In this document: piece by piece, positions 42,698 to 51,434 of the stretch
Layout: each line of letters starts with the position of its first letter
How positions within the stretch are numbered: position 1 is the first letter of the stretch
DNA from: Frankia sp. AgB32
GTDB taxonomy: Bacteria > Actinomycetota > Actinomycetes > Frankiales > Frankiaceae
Reading direction: 5' to 3'
Length of the DNA: 64,000 nt
Assembly (NCBI RefSeq): GCF_023243045.1
Contig: NZ_JALKFX010000007.1
Span: forward strand, 46,608-110,607
Position numbers and translations under genes: made by a program
Notes under the pieces: generated by a model
Seen by the model: only the letters and a program-made list of their open reading frames with translations
Told to the model about the DNA's origin: nothing
The model's database searches: none

Positions 42698-44136
42698 CGG
42701 TGCACCTCGTCCCTCGCCCGCCCGCCGCGGGCCGCCGGGCGGTCGGCGGGCGCCGTCGCCGGGGCGGTCAGCCGGATCCGGTCGATGCGGTGCCGGTCGA
42801 GCGCCACGACCGTCAGGGTGGCGCCGTCGACGTCGACCGTGTCCCCGACCGCGCCGAGCCGGCCGAGCCGGGTGAGGACCAGGCCGGCGACGGTCTCGAA
42901 CGGGCCCGCCGGCAGCCGCACCCCGGTGCCGTCGGCCGCCTCGTCCGGTCGCAGCAGGCCGGAGAGCAGCCACGAGCCGGGCCCGTCGGGTACCACGCCG
43001 GGCGGCGCGGGCAGGTCATGCTCGTCGGACACCTCGCCGACGAGCTCCTCGACGAGATCCTCCAGGGTGACGATGCCGGCCGGGCCGCCGTACTCGTCGA
43101 TGACGGTCGCCAGCTGCAGCCCCTCGCGGCGCAGGCGGGTGAGCAGGGAGTCGCAGTCGAGCGAGGCGGGCACGAGCAGCGGCGGCGTCATGATGTCGCG
43201 CACGGTCACCGCGGTGCGGTGCGCCGTCGGGACCCGGAAGACGTCCTTGACGTGCACGACGCCGATCACTCCGTCGACGTCCACGATCTCCTCGGCGTCG
43301 GCGCCCGTGCCCGTGCCCGCGACGGGGCGGCCCAGCACGGGGAAGCGGGAGTGGCCGGAGCCGCGGGCCACCTGCAGCAGCGCGGCGACGGGTTCGTCGG
43401 CGTCGGCCCAGACGGTGCGCACCCGGGGGGTCATGACGTCGGAGGCGTCCCGGTCGCCGAATCGCAGCGACCGGCGCAGCAGCGCCGCCGTCGACGGCGC
43501 AAGCGTGCCCTGGCGGGCGGAGGCGCGCACGATCGATCCCAGCTCGGCCGAGGAGCGTCCGCTGTGCATCTCGTCCTGCGGCGCGACACCGACCGTGCGC
43601 AGGATTGCGTTCGCGACCCCGTTCAGCACGGCGATCAGCGGCCCGGCCAGCCGCGAGAACCACACCTGTGGCAGCGCCACGGCCCGGCCCACGCGCAGGG
43701 GCTCGCTGATCGCCCAGTTCTTCGGCACCAGCTCGCCGAACACCATCTGGCCAACGGTGGCGACGACGAGGGCGATGGCGAGGGCGAGCACCGAACTCGG
43801 CGCCGCCGGCAGGCCGACGGCGCGCAGCACCGGGCGCAGGAGCGCGGCCAGCGCCGGCTCCGCGAGGAAGCCGACGGCCAGCGACGTCACGGTGATGCCC
43901 AGCTGCGCGCCGGAAAGCTGGAACGACAGCGACCGCACCGCCCGGGCGAGGGCCCGGGAACGTCGATCGCCACCGCCGTTCCCGCTGTCCCCGCCGTTCC
44001 CGCTGTCCCCGCCGGTGGCGGACCGCTCGGCCTGGTGCGGCTCGATCGCGACGAGGGCGAACTCGGCCGCCACGAACAGCGCGTTCCCGACGATCAGCAG
44101 CAGCACGATCGCGAGCCGGATGACGGCCTCGATCAC
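42694..44136 (-). CDS. CNNM/HlyC-family membrane protein (full-length)
   Basis: A 480-residue protein. The DUF21 membrane domain spans about 1-190 (LAIVLLLIVGNALFVAAEFA; VFGELVPKNWAISE), CBS domains follow at about 210-335 (DVMTPRVRTVWAD; IDEYGGPAGIVTLEDLVEEL), and a CorC_HlyC transporter-associated domain ends it (345-440). It contains a short GDSGNGGDSGNGG repeat. The start GTG 44136 is inferred from the first membrane helix; its ribosome-binding site is weak, and the frame is open much further up. The 257 bases upstream of it are shared with the divergent ParA-like gene. Confidence 0.87.
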   Translation of the reverse strand: MIEAVIRLAIVLLLIVGNALFVAAEFALVAIEPHQAERSATGGDSGNGGDSGNGGGDRRSRALARAVRSLSFQLSGAQLGITVTSLAVGFLAEPALAALLRPVLRAVGLPAAPSSVLALAIALVVATVGQMVFGELVPKNWAISEPLRVGRAVALPQVWFSRLAGPLIAVLNGVANAILRTVGVAPQDEMHSGRSSAELGSIVRASARQGTLAPSTAALLRRSLRFGDRDASDVMTPRVRTVWADADEPVAALLQVARGSGHSRFPVLGRPVAGTGTGADAEEIVDVDGVIGVVHVKDVFRVPTAHRTAVTVRDIMTPPLLVPASLDCDSLLTRLRREGLQLATVIDEYGGPAGIVTLEDLVEELVGEVSDEHDLPAPPGVVPDGPGSWLLSGLLRPDEAADGTGVRLPAGPFETVAGLVLTRLGRLGAVGDTVDVDGATLTVVALDRHRIDRIRLTAPATAPADRPAARGGRARDEVHR

Positions 44137-44393
44137 CCGGCGGCACCCGTGGCGGGCCTCGTCATCGTCACGTCCGTCCGTCTCGCGGGAACGTCGCCGT
44201 CGGCCACCGCCCCGATCCGGGCACGGCCGCAGGCGGGGCCGGTCGCGGGGGCGCCGTCGACAGCGCTCGACGCAGGGTCCGCTACCCCGCCGCGCCGCCG
44301 CCCACACCCGGCCGGGGGCCGTGCCGGAGGCGCGCTGAGATTTCCGCCCGTCAGATGTTGTGACCACTCGATTACGCAGCCACACTGATCGGC

Positions 44394-45296
44394 GTGGCCC
44401 ACATACTCACGGTAGCTAATCAGAAGGGTGGCGTTGCCAAGACGACATCCGTGGCCAGCCTCGGCGCCGCCCTGACCGAACTGGGCCGCCGGGTGCTGCT
44501 GGTCGATCTCGACCCGCAGGCGTGCCTGACGTTCTCCCTCGGCCTCGATCCCGACGCCCTCGAGCTGTCCGTGCACGACGTGCTGCTCGGTCGGCTGTCC
44601 GCCGGCATCGTCGTCACGACCACCGTCGACGGCACCGACCTGCTGCCCGCGACGATCGAGCTGGCCGGTTGTGAGGCGGTGCTGCTCTCGCGCCCCGGAC
44701 GCGAGCACGCACTGCGCCTCGCTCTCGCCGAGGTCGTCGACGGCTACGACTTCGTGCTGGTCGACTGCCCGCCGTCGCTCGGCGTCCTCACGATCAACGG
44801 GCTCACCGCGGCCGACGAGGTCATCGTGCCGCTGCAGTGCGAGACGCTGTCGCATCGCGGTGTCGGCCAGCTCCTCGACACCGTGCACGACGTGCAGCGG
44901 CTGACGAACCCGCGGCTGCGGGTGCGGGGAGTGCTGCCGACCCTGTACGACGGGCGCACGGCGCACGGTCGCGCGGTACTGGCCGACGTGTCCGCCCGTT
45001 ACGGCCTCGCGGTGCTCGCCCCGCCGGTCGCCCGGTCGGTGCGGTTCGCCGAGGCGCCCGGCACGGGACGGTCGGTTCTCAGCACCGCCGGCCGGTCGAA
45101 GGGCGCGGAGGCCTACCGAGCACATGCCCGCGCGATCGCCGGCCTGCCCGCGGTGCCCGTGGCGTCGGCGGTTCTGCCGGCGCCGACACGTCCGGCGACG
45201 CTCCCGATCGGGGCGCCGCCGGTGGCCGCGGGCCGAGCGGCGCGCGGTCGGCTGCCGGCGGCGGTTCCCGTCGGCGCGGACAGGCGCGGTCAGTGA
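44394..45296 (+). CDS. ParA/MinD-like ATPase
   Basis: A 300-residue P-loop ATPase. The deviant Walker A is ANQKGGVAKTTSVASLG; DLDPQACLTFSLGLDP and VLVDCPPSLGVLTING are the switch and Walker B regions. It resembles the orphan Soj-like protein Rv3213c next to rhlE in mycobacteria and has no parB beside it. A role in subcellular positioning or segregation is inferred. The last 50 residues are Ala/Pro/Arg-rich. It is coupled to the next gene by a GTGA overlap. Confidence 0.9.
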   Translation: MAHILTVANQKGGVAKTTSVASLGAALTELGRRVLLVDLDPQACLTFSLGLDPDALELSVHDVLLGRLSAGIVVTTTVDGTDLLPATIELAGCEAVLLSRPGREHALRLALAEVVDGYDFVLVDCPPSLGVLTINGLTAADEVIVPLQCETLSHRGVGQLLDTVHDVQRLTNPRLRVRGVLPTLYDGRTAHGRAVLADVSARYGLAVLAPPVARSVRFAEAPGTGRSVLSTAGRSKGAEAYRAHARAIAGLPAVPVASAVLPAPTRPATLPIGAPPVAAGRAARGRLPAAVPVGADRRGQ

Positions 45297-45736
45297 CCCC
45301 GAGAACAGCGGGCGCCCCGAAGGCAGCGGGAGGCCCGGCGAAGGCGGTGGGGCCGGGGCAGCGCACGGCAGCGCGTCCGCAGCCGTCGACGCAGCAGCGT
45401 GCCTCGGCCGGATTCGACCGGCTGCACCGGCGCGGTGATCGGCCGCCGTCGGCGCCGCCCGCCAGGGCGGGTTCGGTCGTCGGGCGCGACGCGCACGGCA
45501 AACGCGTCCTTTACAGCGGGGTGCGCCCGGCGACGGCTGCGGTCGCGCGGCTGCGCGTCGACTGTTCCCGCTGCGGTGAGACGTGTCTGCTCGGCGGATG
45601 GCGGGCGCTGCGGGCTCTGACGCCCAGCGTGCACCTGCCGGTGATGCGCCAGCGGCACTTCTCGCTGGTCCGTTGCCCGGCCTGCCGGCGGATGAGCTGG
45701 GTGCGGCTGGCGCTGCACCTACGACCGGCCGGCTGA
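45293..45736 (+). CDS. Small zinc-ribbon protein coupled to ParA
   Basis: A 147-residue protein. The first 60 residues are basic and Ala/Pro-rich. The rest has two CxxC-type pairs, DCSRCGETCLLG and VRCPACRRMSWVRL, about 45 residues apart, consistent with a zinc ribbon. The strand VGRDAHGKRVLYSG precedes them. It begins inside the ParA stop codon, so expression is linked. I infer a partner or DNA/RNA-binding adaptor of the ATPase; the function is unknown. Confidence 0.72.
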   Translation: MTPRTAGAPKAAGGPAKAVGPGQRTAARPQPSTQQRASAGFDRLHRRGDRPPSAPPARAGSVVGRDAHGKRVLYSGVRPATAAVARLRVDCSRCGETCLLGGWRALRALTPSVHLPVMRQRHFSLVRCPACRRMSWVRLALHLRPAG

Positions 45737-45865
45737 TTCCGGGCAACCACCGAGGTCCCTCGCCGGCCCGGGGCCACGTGGGCTGGGCGAGGGTCGCGGC
45801 GGTCAGCACCGTCGCGTCGGGTCCTGCTCCGACAGCCGCTTCGCGGCGGCCGGGGGCGGGACCAG

Positions 45866-47605
45866 TCAGGCGGATTCGGCGCGCGGGGCGTTTTCCTCGA
45901 CGGTCCGGTCGGCGTCGACCTCACTCAGGTCGGCTCCCTCGGCCCGGATCGTTCCGGAACCGCGTCCGCGGTTGCCGCGCCGACGGCGTCGGCGGGTCGA
46001 CTCGCCGGCTTCGGGAGTCAGCGTCGACACGACCTGGGCTGTCTGCACGACACCGGTCGACGCGTCGCCCTCGGCGGCCGGCACCGAGCTGTCCCCCAGG
46101 TCGGGGGTGGTGTCGGCGGCGGTGGTGGTGTCCTCGGCGATGGACAGGCCGGACGCGGCTGCGGCGGCACCTCCGCCGCGGGTGCGCTGACGGGCCCGGG
46201 TGCGAGGCTGAGCCGGCGGCGGGCTCTCGGCCTTGGACGGTTCCCGCCCGGGACGCGATCCGCGCCGTCCGCGGCGGGATTCGCCCAGGTCCTCGAGGTC
46301 CTCCGCGTCGAGGCCGGCGCGGGTGCGCGCGGCGTGCGGGAGGGTGCCGGTCGCCCCGGTCGGGATGTTGAGCGCCTCGAACAGGTGCGGCGAGGTCGAG
46401 TAGGTCTCGAGGGGACCCTCGAAGGGCAGCCCGAGAGCCTTGTTGACCAGCGTCCAGCGAGGCAGGTCGTCCCAGTCGACGAAGGTGACGGCCGTGCCGC
46501 TCTCGCCCGCCCGGCCGGTGCGGCCGATGCGGTGCAGATAGACGTTCTCGTCCTCGGGGCACTGGTAGTTCACGACGTGCGTGACGCCGCTGATGTCGAT
46601 ACCGCGGGCGGCCACGTCGGTGGCGACCAGGACGTCGACCTTGCCGGCGCGGAACGCGCGCAGCGCCTGCTCGCGCTGGCTCTGCCCGAGGTCACCGTGC
46701 ACGGGGGCGGCGGCGAAGCCGCGCTTGTCGAGTTCCTCGGCGACCTTGTCCGCGGTGCGCCGCGTGCGGACGAACACCATCGCCAGACCGCGGCTGGTGG
46801 CCTGCAGGACCCGGGCGAGCACCTCCATCTTGTCCAGCGCGTGCGCGCGGAAGACGTGCTGGTGCGTCGTCGGCACCGTCCGGGTCTCGTCCGGCTGCTC
46901 GGCGCGGACGTGCACGGGGCGCTGCATGAACCGGCGGGCCAGCGAGATGACCGGCCCCGGCATGGTCGCGGAGAACAGCATGGTCTGCCGGCCGTCGGGC
47001 AGCTGCGCCATGATCCGCTCGACGTCGGGCAGGAAGCCCAGGTCCAGCATCTCGTCGGCCTCGTCGAGCACGAGGGTGCGCACGGCGGCGAGGTCGAGGA
47101 CGCGCTGACGGGCCAGGTCGAGCAGCCGGCCGGGGGTGCCGACGACGACGTCGACGCCCGACCGCAGCGCGGTCAGCTGCGGTTCGTAGGCGCGGCCGCC
47201 GTAGACGGACAGCACCCGTACGCCGCGTCGCGCACCGGCCCGGGTGACGTCCGAGGTGACCTGGACACACAGCTCGCGGGTCGGGACGACGACGAGGGCC
47301 TGCGGGCGGCCGTCGGCACCTTCGCCGGGGGCCAGCACCGTCTGCACGACGGGGATGCCGAACGCGAGGGTCTTGCCGGTACCGGTGCGGGCCTGACCGA
47401 TGATGTCGTTACGGGCCAGCGCCAGGGGAAGCGTGAGCTCCTGAATGGGGAAGGCGTGCAGGATGCCGGCCTCGGCCAGCGCCTCCACCGTCTCGGCGCG
47501 AACGCCCAGCTCGGCGAAGGTCGGCCGGACGGGTGCCGCGGGGAGGTCGCTCTGCGGATTGTTCGTGGGTGTTTCAGCTGAAGATGTTGCGGTTGTGACG
47601 GACAG
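45866..47605 (-). CDS. rhlE: DEAD-box RNA helicase, RhlE-like (probable CTG start)
   Basis: A helicase of about 579 residues. Motifs in order: Q motif with upstream aromatic (TFAELGVRAETVEALAE...FPIQ), ARTGTGKT, PTRELC, GTPGRLL, DEAD, SAT, RTRRTADK, ARGIDIS and HRIGRTGRAG. The C-terminal 150 residues are Arg/Gly-rich and would bind RNA. The Q-motif sequence starts upstream of the first NTG other than CTG in frame (GTG 47488). The best start is CTG 47605, with AGGAG 7 bases before it. Family members unwind structured RNA in cold or stress and in ribosome assembly. Confidence 0.9.
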   Translation of the reverse strand: MSVTTATSSAETPTNNPQSDLPAAPVRPTFAELGVRAETVEALAEAGILHAFPIQELTLPLALARNDIIGQARTGTGKTLAFGIPVVQTVLAPGEGADGRPQALVVVPTRELCVQVTSDVTRAGARRGVRVLSVYGGRAYEPQLTALRSGVDVVVGTPGRLLDLARQRVLDLAAVRTLVLDEADEMLDLGFLPDVERIMAQLPDGRQTMLFSATMPGPVISLARRFMQRPVHVRAEQPDETRTVPTTHQHVFRAHALDKMEVLARVLQATSRGLAMVFVRTRRTADKVAEELDKRGFAAAPVHGDLGQSQREQALRAFRAGKVDVLVATDVAARGIDISGVTHVVNYQCPEDENVYLHRIGRTGRAGESGTAVTFVDWDDLPRWTLVNKALGLPFEGPLETYSTSPHLFEALNIPTGATGTLPHAARTRAGLDAEDLEDLGESRRGRRGSRPGREPSKAESPPPAQPRTRARQRTRGGGAAAAASGLSIAEDTTTAADTTPDLGDSSVPAAEGDASTGVVQTAQVVSTLTPEAGESTRRRRRRGNRGRGSGTIRAEGADLSEVDADRTVEENAPRAESA

Positions 47606-47874
47606 CGGGACGCTCCTGGTCTTCTCTGAGCGGTGTCTACGCTGAACCCGCTCGCGGTGAGCCGCGAGGCGCCCGCGGCCCGATGTCCGTGTGCCCGGTG
47701 CCCTTCAACGGCAACTCTGGGTGCACAGGTGACGAGGCGACGCCCTGCTACGCGGCAGCCGAGGTGACATAACGACCCCTGGCTACGTACTAGCATAGCG
47801 GCTCGAAGGCCGGGACGGGGGCTCCTTCGCGGAGGATCGCGACCGCTGCCGCCGGCGGATGCCAGAATCGCACT

Positions 47875-48567
47875 GTGACGCAGACATCCTCCCCGCCGTC
47901 CGGCACGCCGGCACCGGACGGGGCGGCCGCCCCTGACCAGGCCACTGTCGACCTGTTGGGCCTGCTTGCCTATGGCGAGCTGACCGCCTTCGAGCGGATG
48001 GCCACCGACGCACGGATGTCCCCGACACTCGGCGACAAGATGGCCCTCGCCGCCATGGCCGCGGCCGAGTTCACGCACTTCCAGGCGATCTGTGAGGAAC
48101 TTGACCGGCTCGGGGTCACCCGAGAGTCGGCGATGGCACCGTTCGTCGCGCCGCTGACCGCGTTCCACAACTCCACCGCGCCGGCGGACTGGCTGGAGAG
48201 CCTGGTCAAGGCGTACGTGGGCGACAACATCGCCGCGGACTTCTACCGGGAGATCGCCACTCGCCTGCCGTCGCCGTCGCGCGAGCTGGTGCTGCGGGTG
48301 CTCGACGACACCGGGCACGGCGCGTTCGCGATCGAGCGGGTGCGGGCCGCGATCGGGGAGAACCCCATCGTTGCCGGCCGGCTCGCGCTGTGGGCCCGCC
48401 GGCTCGTCGGCGAGGCGCTCACCCAGGCCCAGCGGGTCGGGGTGGACCGCGACGCGCTCACCGGCCTGCTCGTGGGAGTCGGCGACCTGGACGCGCTGGC
48501 GGCCATCTTCAACCGCATCATGGCGGCGCACAGCGCCCGGATGGCCGCCCTCGGCCTGTCCGCCTGA
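47875..48567 (+). CDS. Ferritin-like fold protein (MiaE-like)
   Basis: A 230-residue helical protein related to the tRNA-hydroxylase MiaE/ferritin-like group. Candidate diiron ligands lie in AYGELTAFERMATDA, AAAEFTHFQAICEEL, YREIATRLP and DDTGHGAFAIE. The same gene neighbours rhlE in other actinobacteria (Rv3210c position). Whether it binds iron and acts as an oxygenase is not established. It is divergent from rhlE across 269 bases that must carry both promoters. Confidence 0.82.
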   Translation: MTQTSSPPSGTPAPDGAAAPDQATVDLLGLLAYGELTAFERMATDARMSPTLGDKMALAAMAAAEFTHFQAICEELDRLGVTRESAMAPFVAPLTAFHNSTAPADWLESLVKAYVGDNIAADFYREIATRLPSPSRELVLRVLDDTGHGAFAIERVRAAIGENPIVAGRLALWARRLVGEALTQAQRVGVDRDALTGLLVGVGDLDALAAIFNRIMAAHSARMAALGLSA

Positions 48568-48592
48568 GCGGATACGGGGGTAGGAACAGCGG

Positions 48593-48630
48593 TGGCCGGC
48601 CCGGGCGGGGTTCTACCCGCCCGGCCGGCC
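48593..48630. terminator. Bidirectional GC-rich hairpin
   Basis: GGCCGGCCCGGGCGGG (48595-48610 region) pairs with CCCGCCCGGCCGGCC (48616-48630) with a single-base bulge and a loop of about 5 bases. It sits between the convergent ferritin-like and DUF3107 genes and can terminate both. Confidence 0.7.
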
Positions 48631-48646
48631 CACGGTCACGTGGTGG

Positions 48647-48871
48647 TCAGGCGCCGAAGCCGACCCGACGGCCCGAGCTCGCCGCGATCTCCACATAGGC
48701 CAGGGAGGCGATGGGAACCACCACCTGGCGACCCTTGTCGTCCGCGAGGGTCAGCACGCCGTTGTCGGCCTTGACAGCCTCGTCCACCAGCGCGGCCACG
48801 GCCTCCGCGGACTGGTCGCTCTCCAGCACCAGCTCCCGGTTGCTCTGCCGCACGCCGATCTTGACCTCCAC
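48647..48871 (-). CDS. DUF3107 small protein
   Basis: A 74-residue protein of the conserved actinobacterial DUF3107 family (TB9.4/Rv3208A-like): VEVKIGVRQSNRELVLESDQ, LTLADDKGRQVVVPIASLAY, EIAASSGRRVGFGA. The GTG at 48871 has GGAGG 6 bases upstream, which excludes the longer frame to 48997. Function unknown. In mycobacteria it also neighbours the TetR gene found here next. Confidence 0.88.
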   Translation of the reverse strand: MEVKIGVRQSNRELVLESDQSAEAVAALVDEAVKADNGVLTLADDKGRQVVVPIASLAYVEIAASSGRRVGFGA

Positions 48872-49030
48872 CGATGACCTCCGCCTTCGTCGGACTGCAC
48901 GCCGGCGGACACCCGCCGCCGAGCTTGGATCACCGCCCACACTATGGCTTCCGGGACTTCTCCACCGGGGCAGGTGCGGCGTGTTCGCTCCGGGCACACC
49001 ACGGGTGGTACGCGCGGGCCGACCGCAATG

Positions 49031-49756
49031 TCACGGCTCGGAGGCGGCTGGTGCCGATCCGGCACCGTCGGGCGGCCCGGCGGCAGCGTCCAGGCCGTCG
49101 GCCTGATCCGGCTGCCCGGGAGGGCGTTCCTGCCGTGGATAGCCGCTGATGCCGCGCCAGGCGAGCTCGACCATCGACTCGACCGCGCGTTCCTTGGACA
49201 CCGTGCCGCCACGCACGAGCCACCAGCGCGAGGTCGTCTCGGCGAGGCCCACCAGCCCGACGGCGAGCAGGTCGGCCTCGTCCTGCGTGAGCCCGGTGTC
49301 GGCGACGATCGTCGCGGCGATGGCGCGCACGCACCGGGCGAACGCGGTCTCGATGAGCTGGCGCACGGCCGGCTCGCTGCGCAGGTCGGACTCCAGCACG
49401 AGCTGGTGCGCACCTGAGGGATCGTTGACGAAGTCGAAGTACGCCTGCACCGACCGGACGATGCGGGTGTGGTTGTCCGTCGTGGACTCGAGCGCCTCCT
49501 GGACGCTGGTGACCAGCTGGGCGGAGTGTTCCTCCAACAGGGCCAGGTAGAGCTCCAGTTTGCCCGGGAAGTGCTGGTAGAGAACGGGCTTGCTGACGCC
49601 GGCGCGCTCGGCGATCTCGTCCATCGCGGCCGCATGATAACCCTGCGCGACGAAGACCTCGCGGGCAGCTCCGAGGAGCTGGAAGCGCCGGGCGGTGCGA
49701 GGCAGCCGGGGCGTCCTGCCCGGGCGCGTGCCAGGCGAGGCTGGCTCGGCGGTCAC
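49031..49756 (-). CDS. TetR-family transcriptional regulator
   Basis: A 241-residue regulator. The N-terminal helix-turn-helix is LGAAREVFVAQGYHAAAMDE through AERAGVSKPVLYQHFPGKLE; a ligand domain follows with RRIVRSVQAYFDFV-like helices, and the tail is acidic and Gly/Pro-rich. It is the Rv3208-type protein of the rhlE/moeB region. AGGAGG 6-7 bases before GTG 49756 fixes the start. Target genes are unknown. The 212 bases upstream (49757-49968) show no gene. Confidence 0.9.
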   Translation of the reverse strand: MTAEPASPGTRPGRTPRLPRTARRFQLLGAAREVFVAQGYHAAAMDEIAERAGVSKPVLYQHFPGKLELYLALLEEHSAQLVTSVQEALESTTDNHTRIVRSVQAYFDFVNDPSGAHQLVLESDLRSEPAVRQLIETAFARCVRAIAATIVADTGLTQDEADLLAVGLVGLAETTSRWWLVRGGTVSKERAVESMVELAWRGISGYPRQERPPGQPDQADGLDAAAGPPDGAGSAPAASEP

Positions 49757-49968
49757 CGGCGCACCTCCTGATCGATGTGGTCAAACAGTACCCGCGCGGA
49801 CCCGAAAGCCCGGCGGGCCGGCGGCTTCGCGGCACCGCTGCGGGCTCAGGCGGGAAGCACCACTTTCGCACAGCTGACGGTCGGCACGCCCGGGCCACCG
49901 GATGCCGGCCGCAGCCGCGGGACGCCCATCGCCGGCGCCTCGACCGGCCCCGGCAGGCCGGGCGCGGA

Positions 49969-50169
49969 TCAGCGGTAGTCGTCCTCGTCTGTTTCCACGA
50001 TGATGCTCTGCTCGACCAGGTCGAACTCGTCTACCTCGACCGTCGGCGCGGCGGGAACCGCCGGCGCGACCTGCTGCGGCGGACGAACCTCCCTGGCCTG
50101 CTCGGCGGCGTCGGCGTCCGGCGCCTCCAGCGGCAGCTCGGAGCCCGGTAGGTCGGTGGGTGCTCCCAT
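49969..50169 (-). CDS. Small acidic protein of unknown function
   Basis: A 66-residue protein beginning MGAPTDLPGSELPLEAP, with a Pro/Ala/Val-rich middle and an acidic end (DEFDLVEQSIIVE, then TDEDDYR). AGGAGG 8 bases before the ATG is one of the best ribosome-binding sites in the window, so translation is likely. It has no cysteine, signal peptide or membrane segment. It lies between the LigD-type gene and TetR, all on the minus strand. A peptide-precursor role can be imagined but no maturase is adjacent. Confidence 0.6.
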   Translation of the reverse strand: MGAPTDLPGSELPLEAPDADAAEQAREVRPPQQVAPAVPAAPTVEVDEFDLVEQSIIVETDEDDYR

Positions 50170-50283
50170 GGGAACGTCCTCCTGCGCTCGTGGGTGGGGG
50201 CGTTGCGCGACGGCGCGACGCCCGCGATGGACGGTCCGGACCCGCGGGGGTCCGGACCGCGGTGTGCCCGGGATCGGCCGGTC

Positions 50284-51219
50284 TCACGCGGAACCGTCCG
50301 ACTCGCCTGCCCGGGCCTCCCCGTCCGCCCCGGGTGGGCCGCCGAGCAGGGGGGCGAACAGATCGCCGTGCTGGTCGACCCGGCGCAGCACGTCGGCGGC
50401 GGTGAAGACCAGATCCTCGGGCCGGCGGCAGTCGCGGATCTCCTCCCAGGTCACCGGGGTGGACACGGTGGGCCGCTGCCGACCGCGCAGCGAGTAGACG
50501 CTCACCGTCGTCTTCGCCGGATTGTTCTGCGACCAGTCGAGCAGCACCCGCCCGCCGCGCAGGTCCTTGCGCATGTTCGCCACCACGAGGTCGGGATGGT
50601 CCCGTTGCAGCTGGGTCGCCACGGCCCGCATGTCGGCGCGCACCTCCATCGAGGTCCGCCCGTCGGTGACCCGGCCATACACCTGTAGGCCCTTCGACCC
50701 GCTGGTCTTCACGCACAGTGGTCCGGGCAGGACCTCGCGCAGCAGCAGAGCCACCTTCGCGCAGTCGACCGCCCTCGCCGGCGGGCCGGGGTCGAGGGCG
50801 GCGCCGCCGAGGTCGGGGTGGCCGGTGGAGATCCGCCACATCGGCGTGTGCAGTTCCAGCGACGCCAGGTTGGCCAGCCACACCAGGGTGGCCCGGTCGC
50901 CGGCGACCAGGTAGTCGATGGTCGAGCGGTCCTTCGTCGACCCGGGGGAGGGCAGGGTCGCCACCGTCGTCCAGTCCGGGCGGTGCGACGGCGCGTTCTT
51001 GGTGAAGAAGCTCGACTCGCCGACGCCGTTCGGGAACCGCACGACGGTGAGCGGCCGGTCGGCCAGGTGCGGCACCGCGACCGGGCTGATCCGGTGGTAG
51101 TAGTCGATGACCTGGGCCTTCGTGAAGCCGTCGGCCGGGTAGAGCACCTTGTCCAGGTTCGACAGGCGCAACCGCCGGCCGTCCACCTCCACCGACGGCT
51201 GGTCCGCCGTCCCGCTCAC
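50284..51219 (-). CDS. LigD-type polymerase/primase domain protein (stand-alone)
   Basis: A 311-residue archaeo-eukaryotic primase-like domain that fills gaps during non-homologous end joining. It shows LSNLDKVLYPADGFTKAQVI, YHRISPVAVPHLADRPLTVV, CVKTSGSKGLQVYG and VLLDWSQNNPAKTTV. The third metal aspartate is D228. The usual DxD (FDLDPG) reads A141-L142-D143 here (GGAALDPGPP), so the first catalytic aspartate seems replaced. No ligase or nuclease domain is attached. It is divergent from ku, with 215 bases between. Confidence 0.9.
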   Translation of the reverse strand: MSGTADQPSVEVDGRRLRLSNLDKVLYPADGFTKAQVIDYYHRISPVAVPHLADRPLTVVRFPNGVGESSFFTKNAPSHRPDWTTVATLPSPGSTKDRSTIDYLVAGDRATLVWLANLASLELHTPMWRISTGHPDLGGAALDPGPPARAVDCAKVALLLREVLPGPLCVKTSGSKGLQVYGRVTDGRTSMEVRADMRAVATQLQRDHPDLVVANMRKDLRGGRVLLDWSQNNPAKTTVSVYSLRGRQRPTVSTPVTWEEIRDCRRPEDLVFTAADVLRRVDQHGDLFAPLLGGPPGADGEARAGESDGSA

Positions 51220-51434
51220 CGCCGCGGCGTCCGCGCCGGTCGACTCGTCGTCACGCCTTCACCCCCTCATCCAGGACGGCACTGTGAGCGACCAATGTGG
51301 TCTTGACGTACTCCGATCGCGATCCGCCGCCGAAGCGGTGGCGACTGCTGATAACTTCGGGCGTTTCGTCGATCTGGCTTACTCGTGGGCGTCCGGTGGG
51401 TCACCATAGTGGGTAATCGACGTGAGGGGCGAAC

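Noticed and set aside
46334..47581. 415-residue plus-strand frame opposite rhlE
   Set aside because: It is the antisense of the helicase; its composition is that of a shadow frame and it has no motifs.
49969..50169. Mycofactocin-type precursor peptide
   Set aside because: Only the LVEQS-like stretch is reminiscent; the conserved C-terminal core and the maturation genes are missing.
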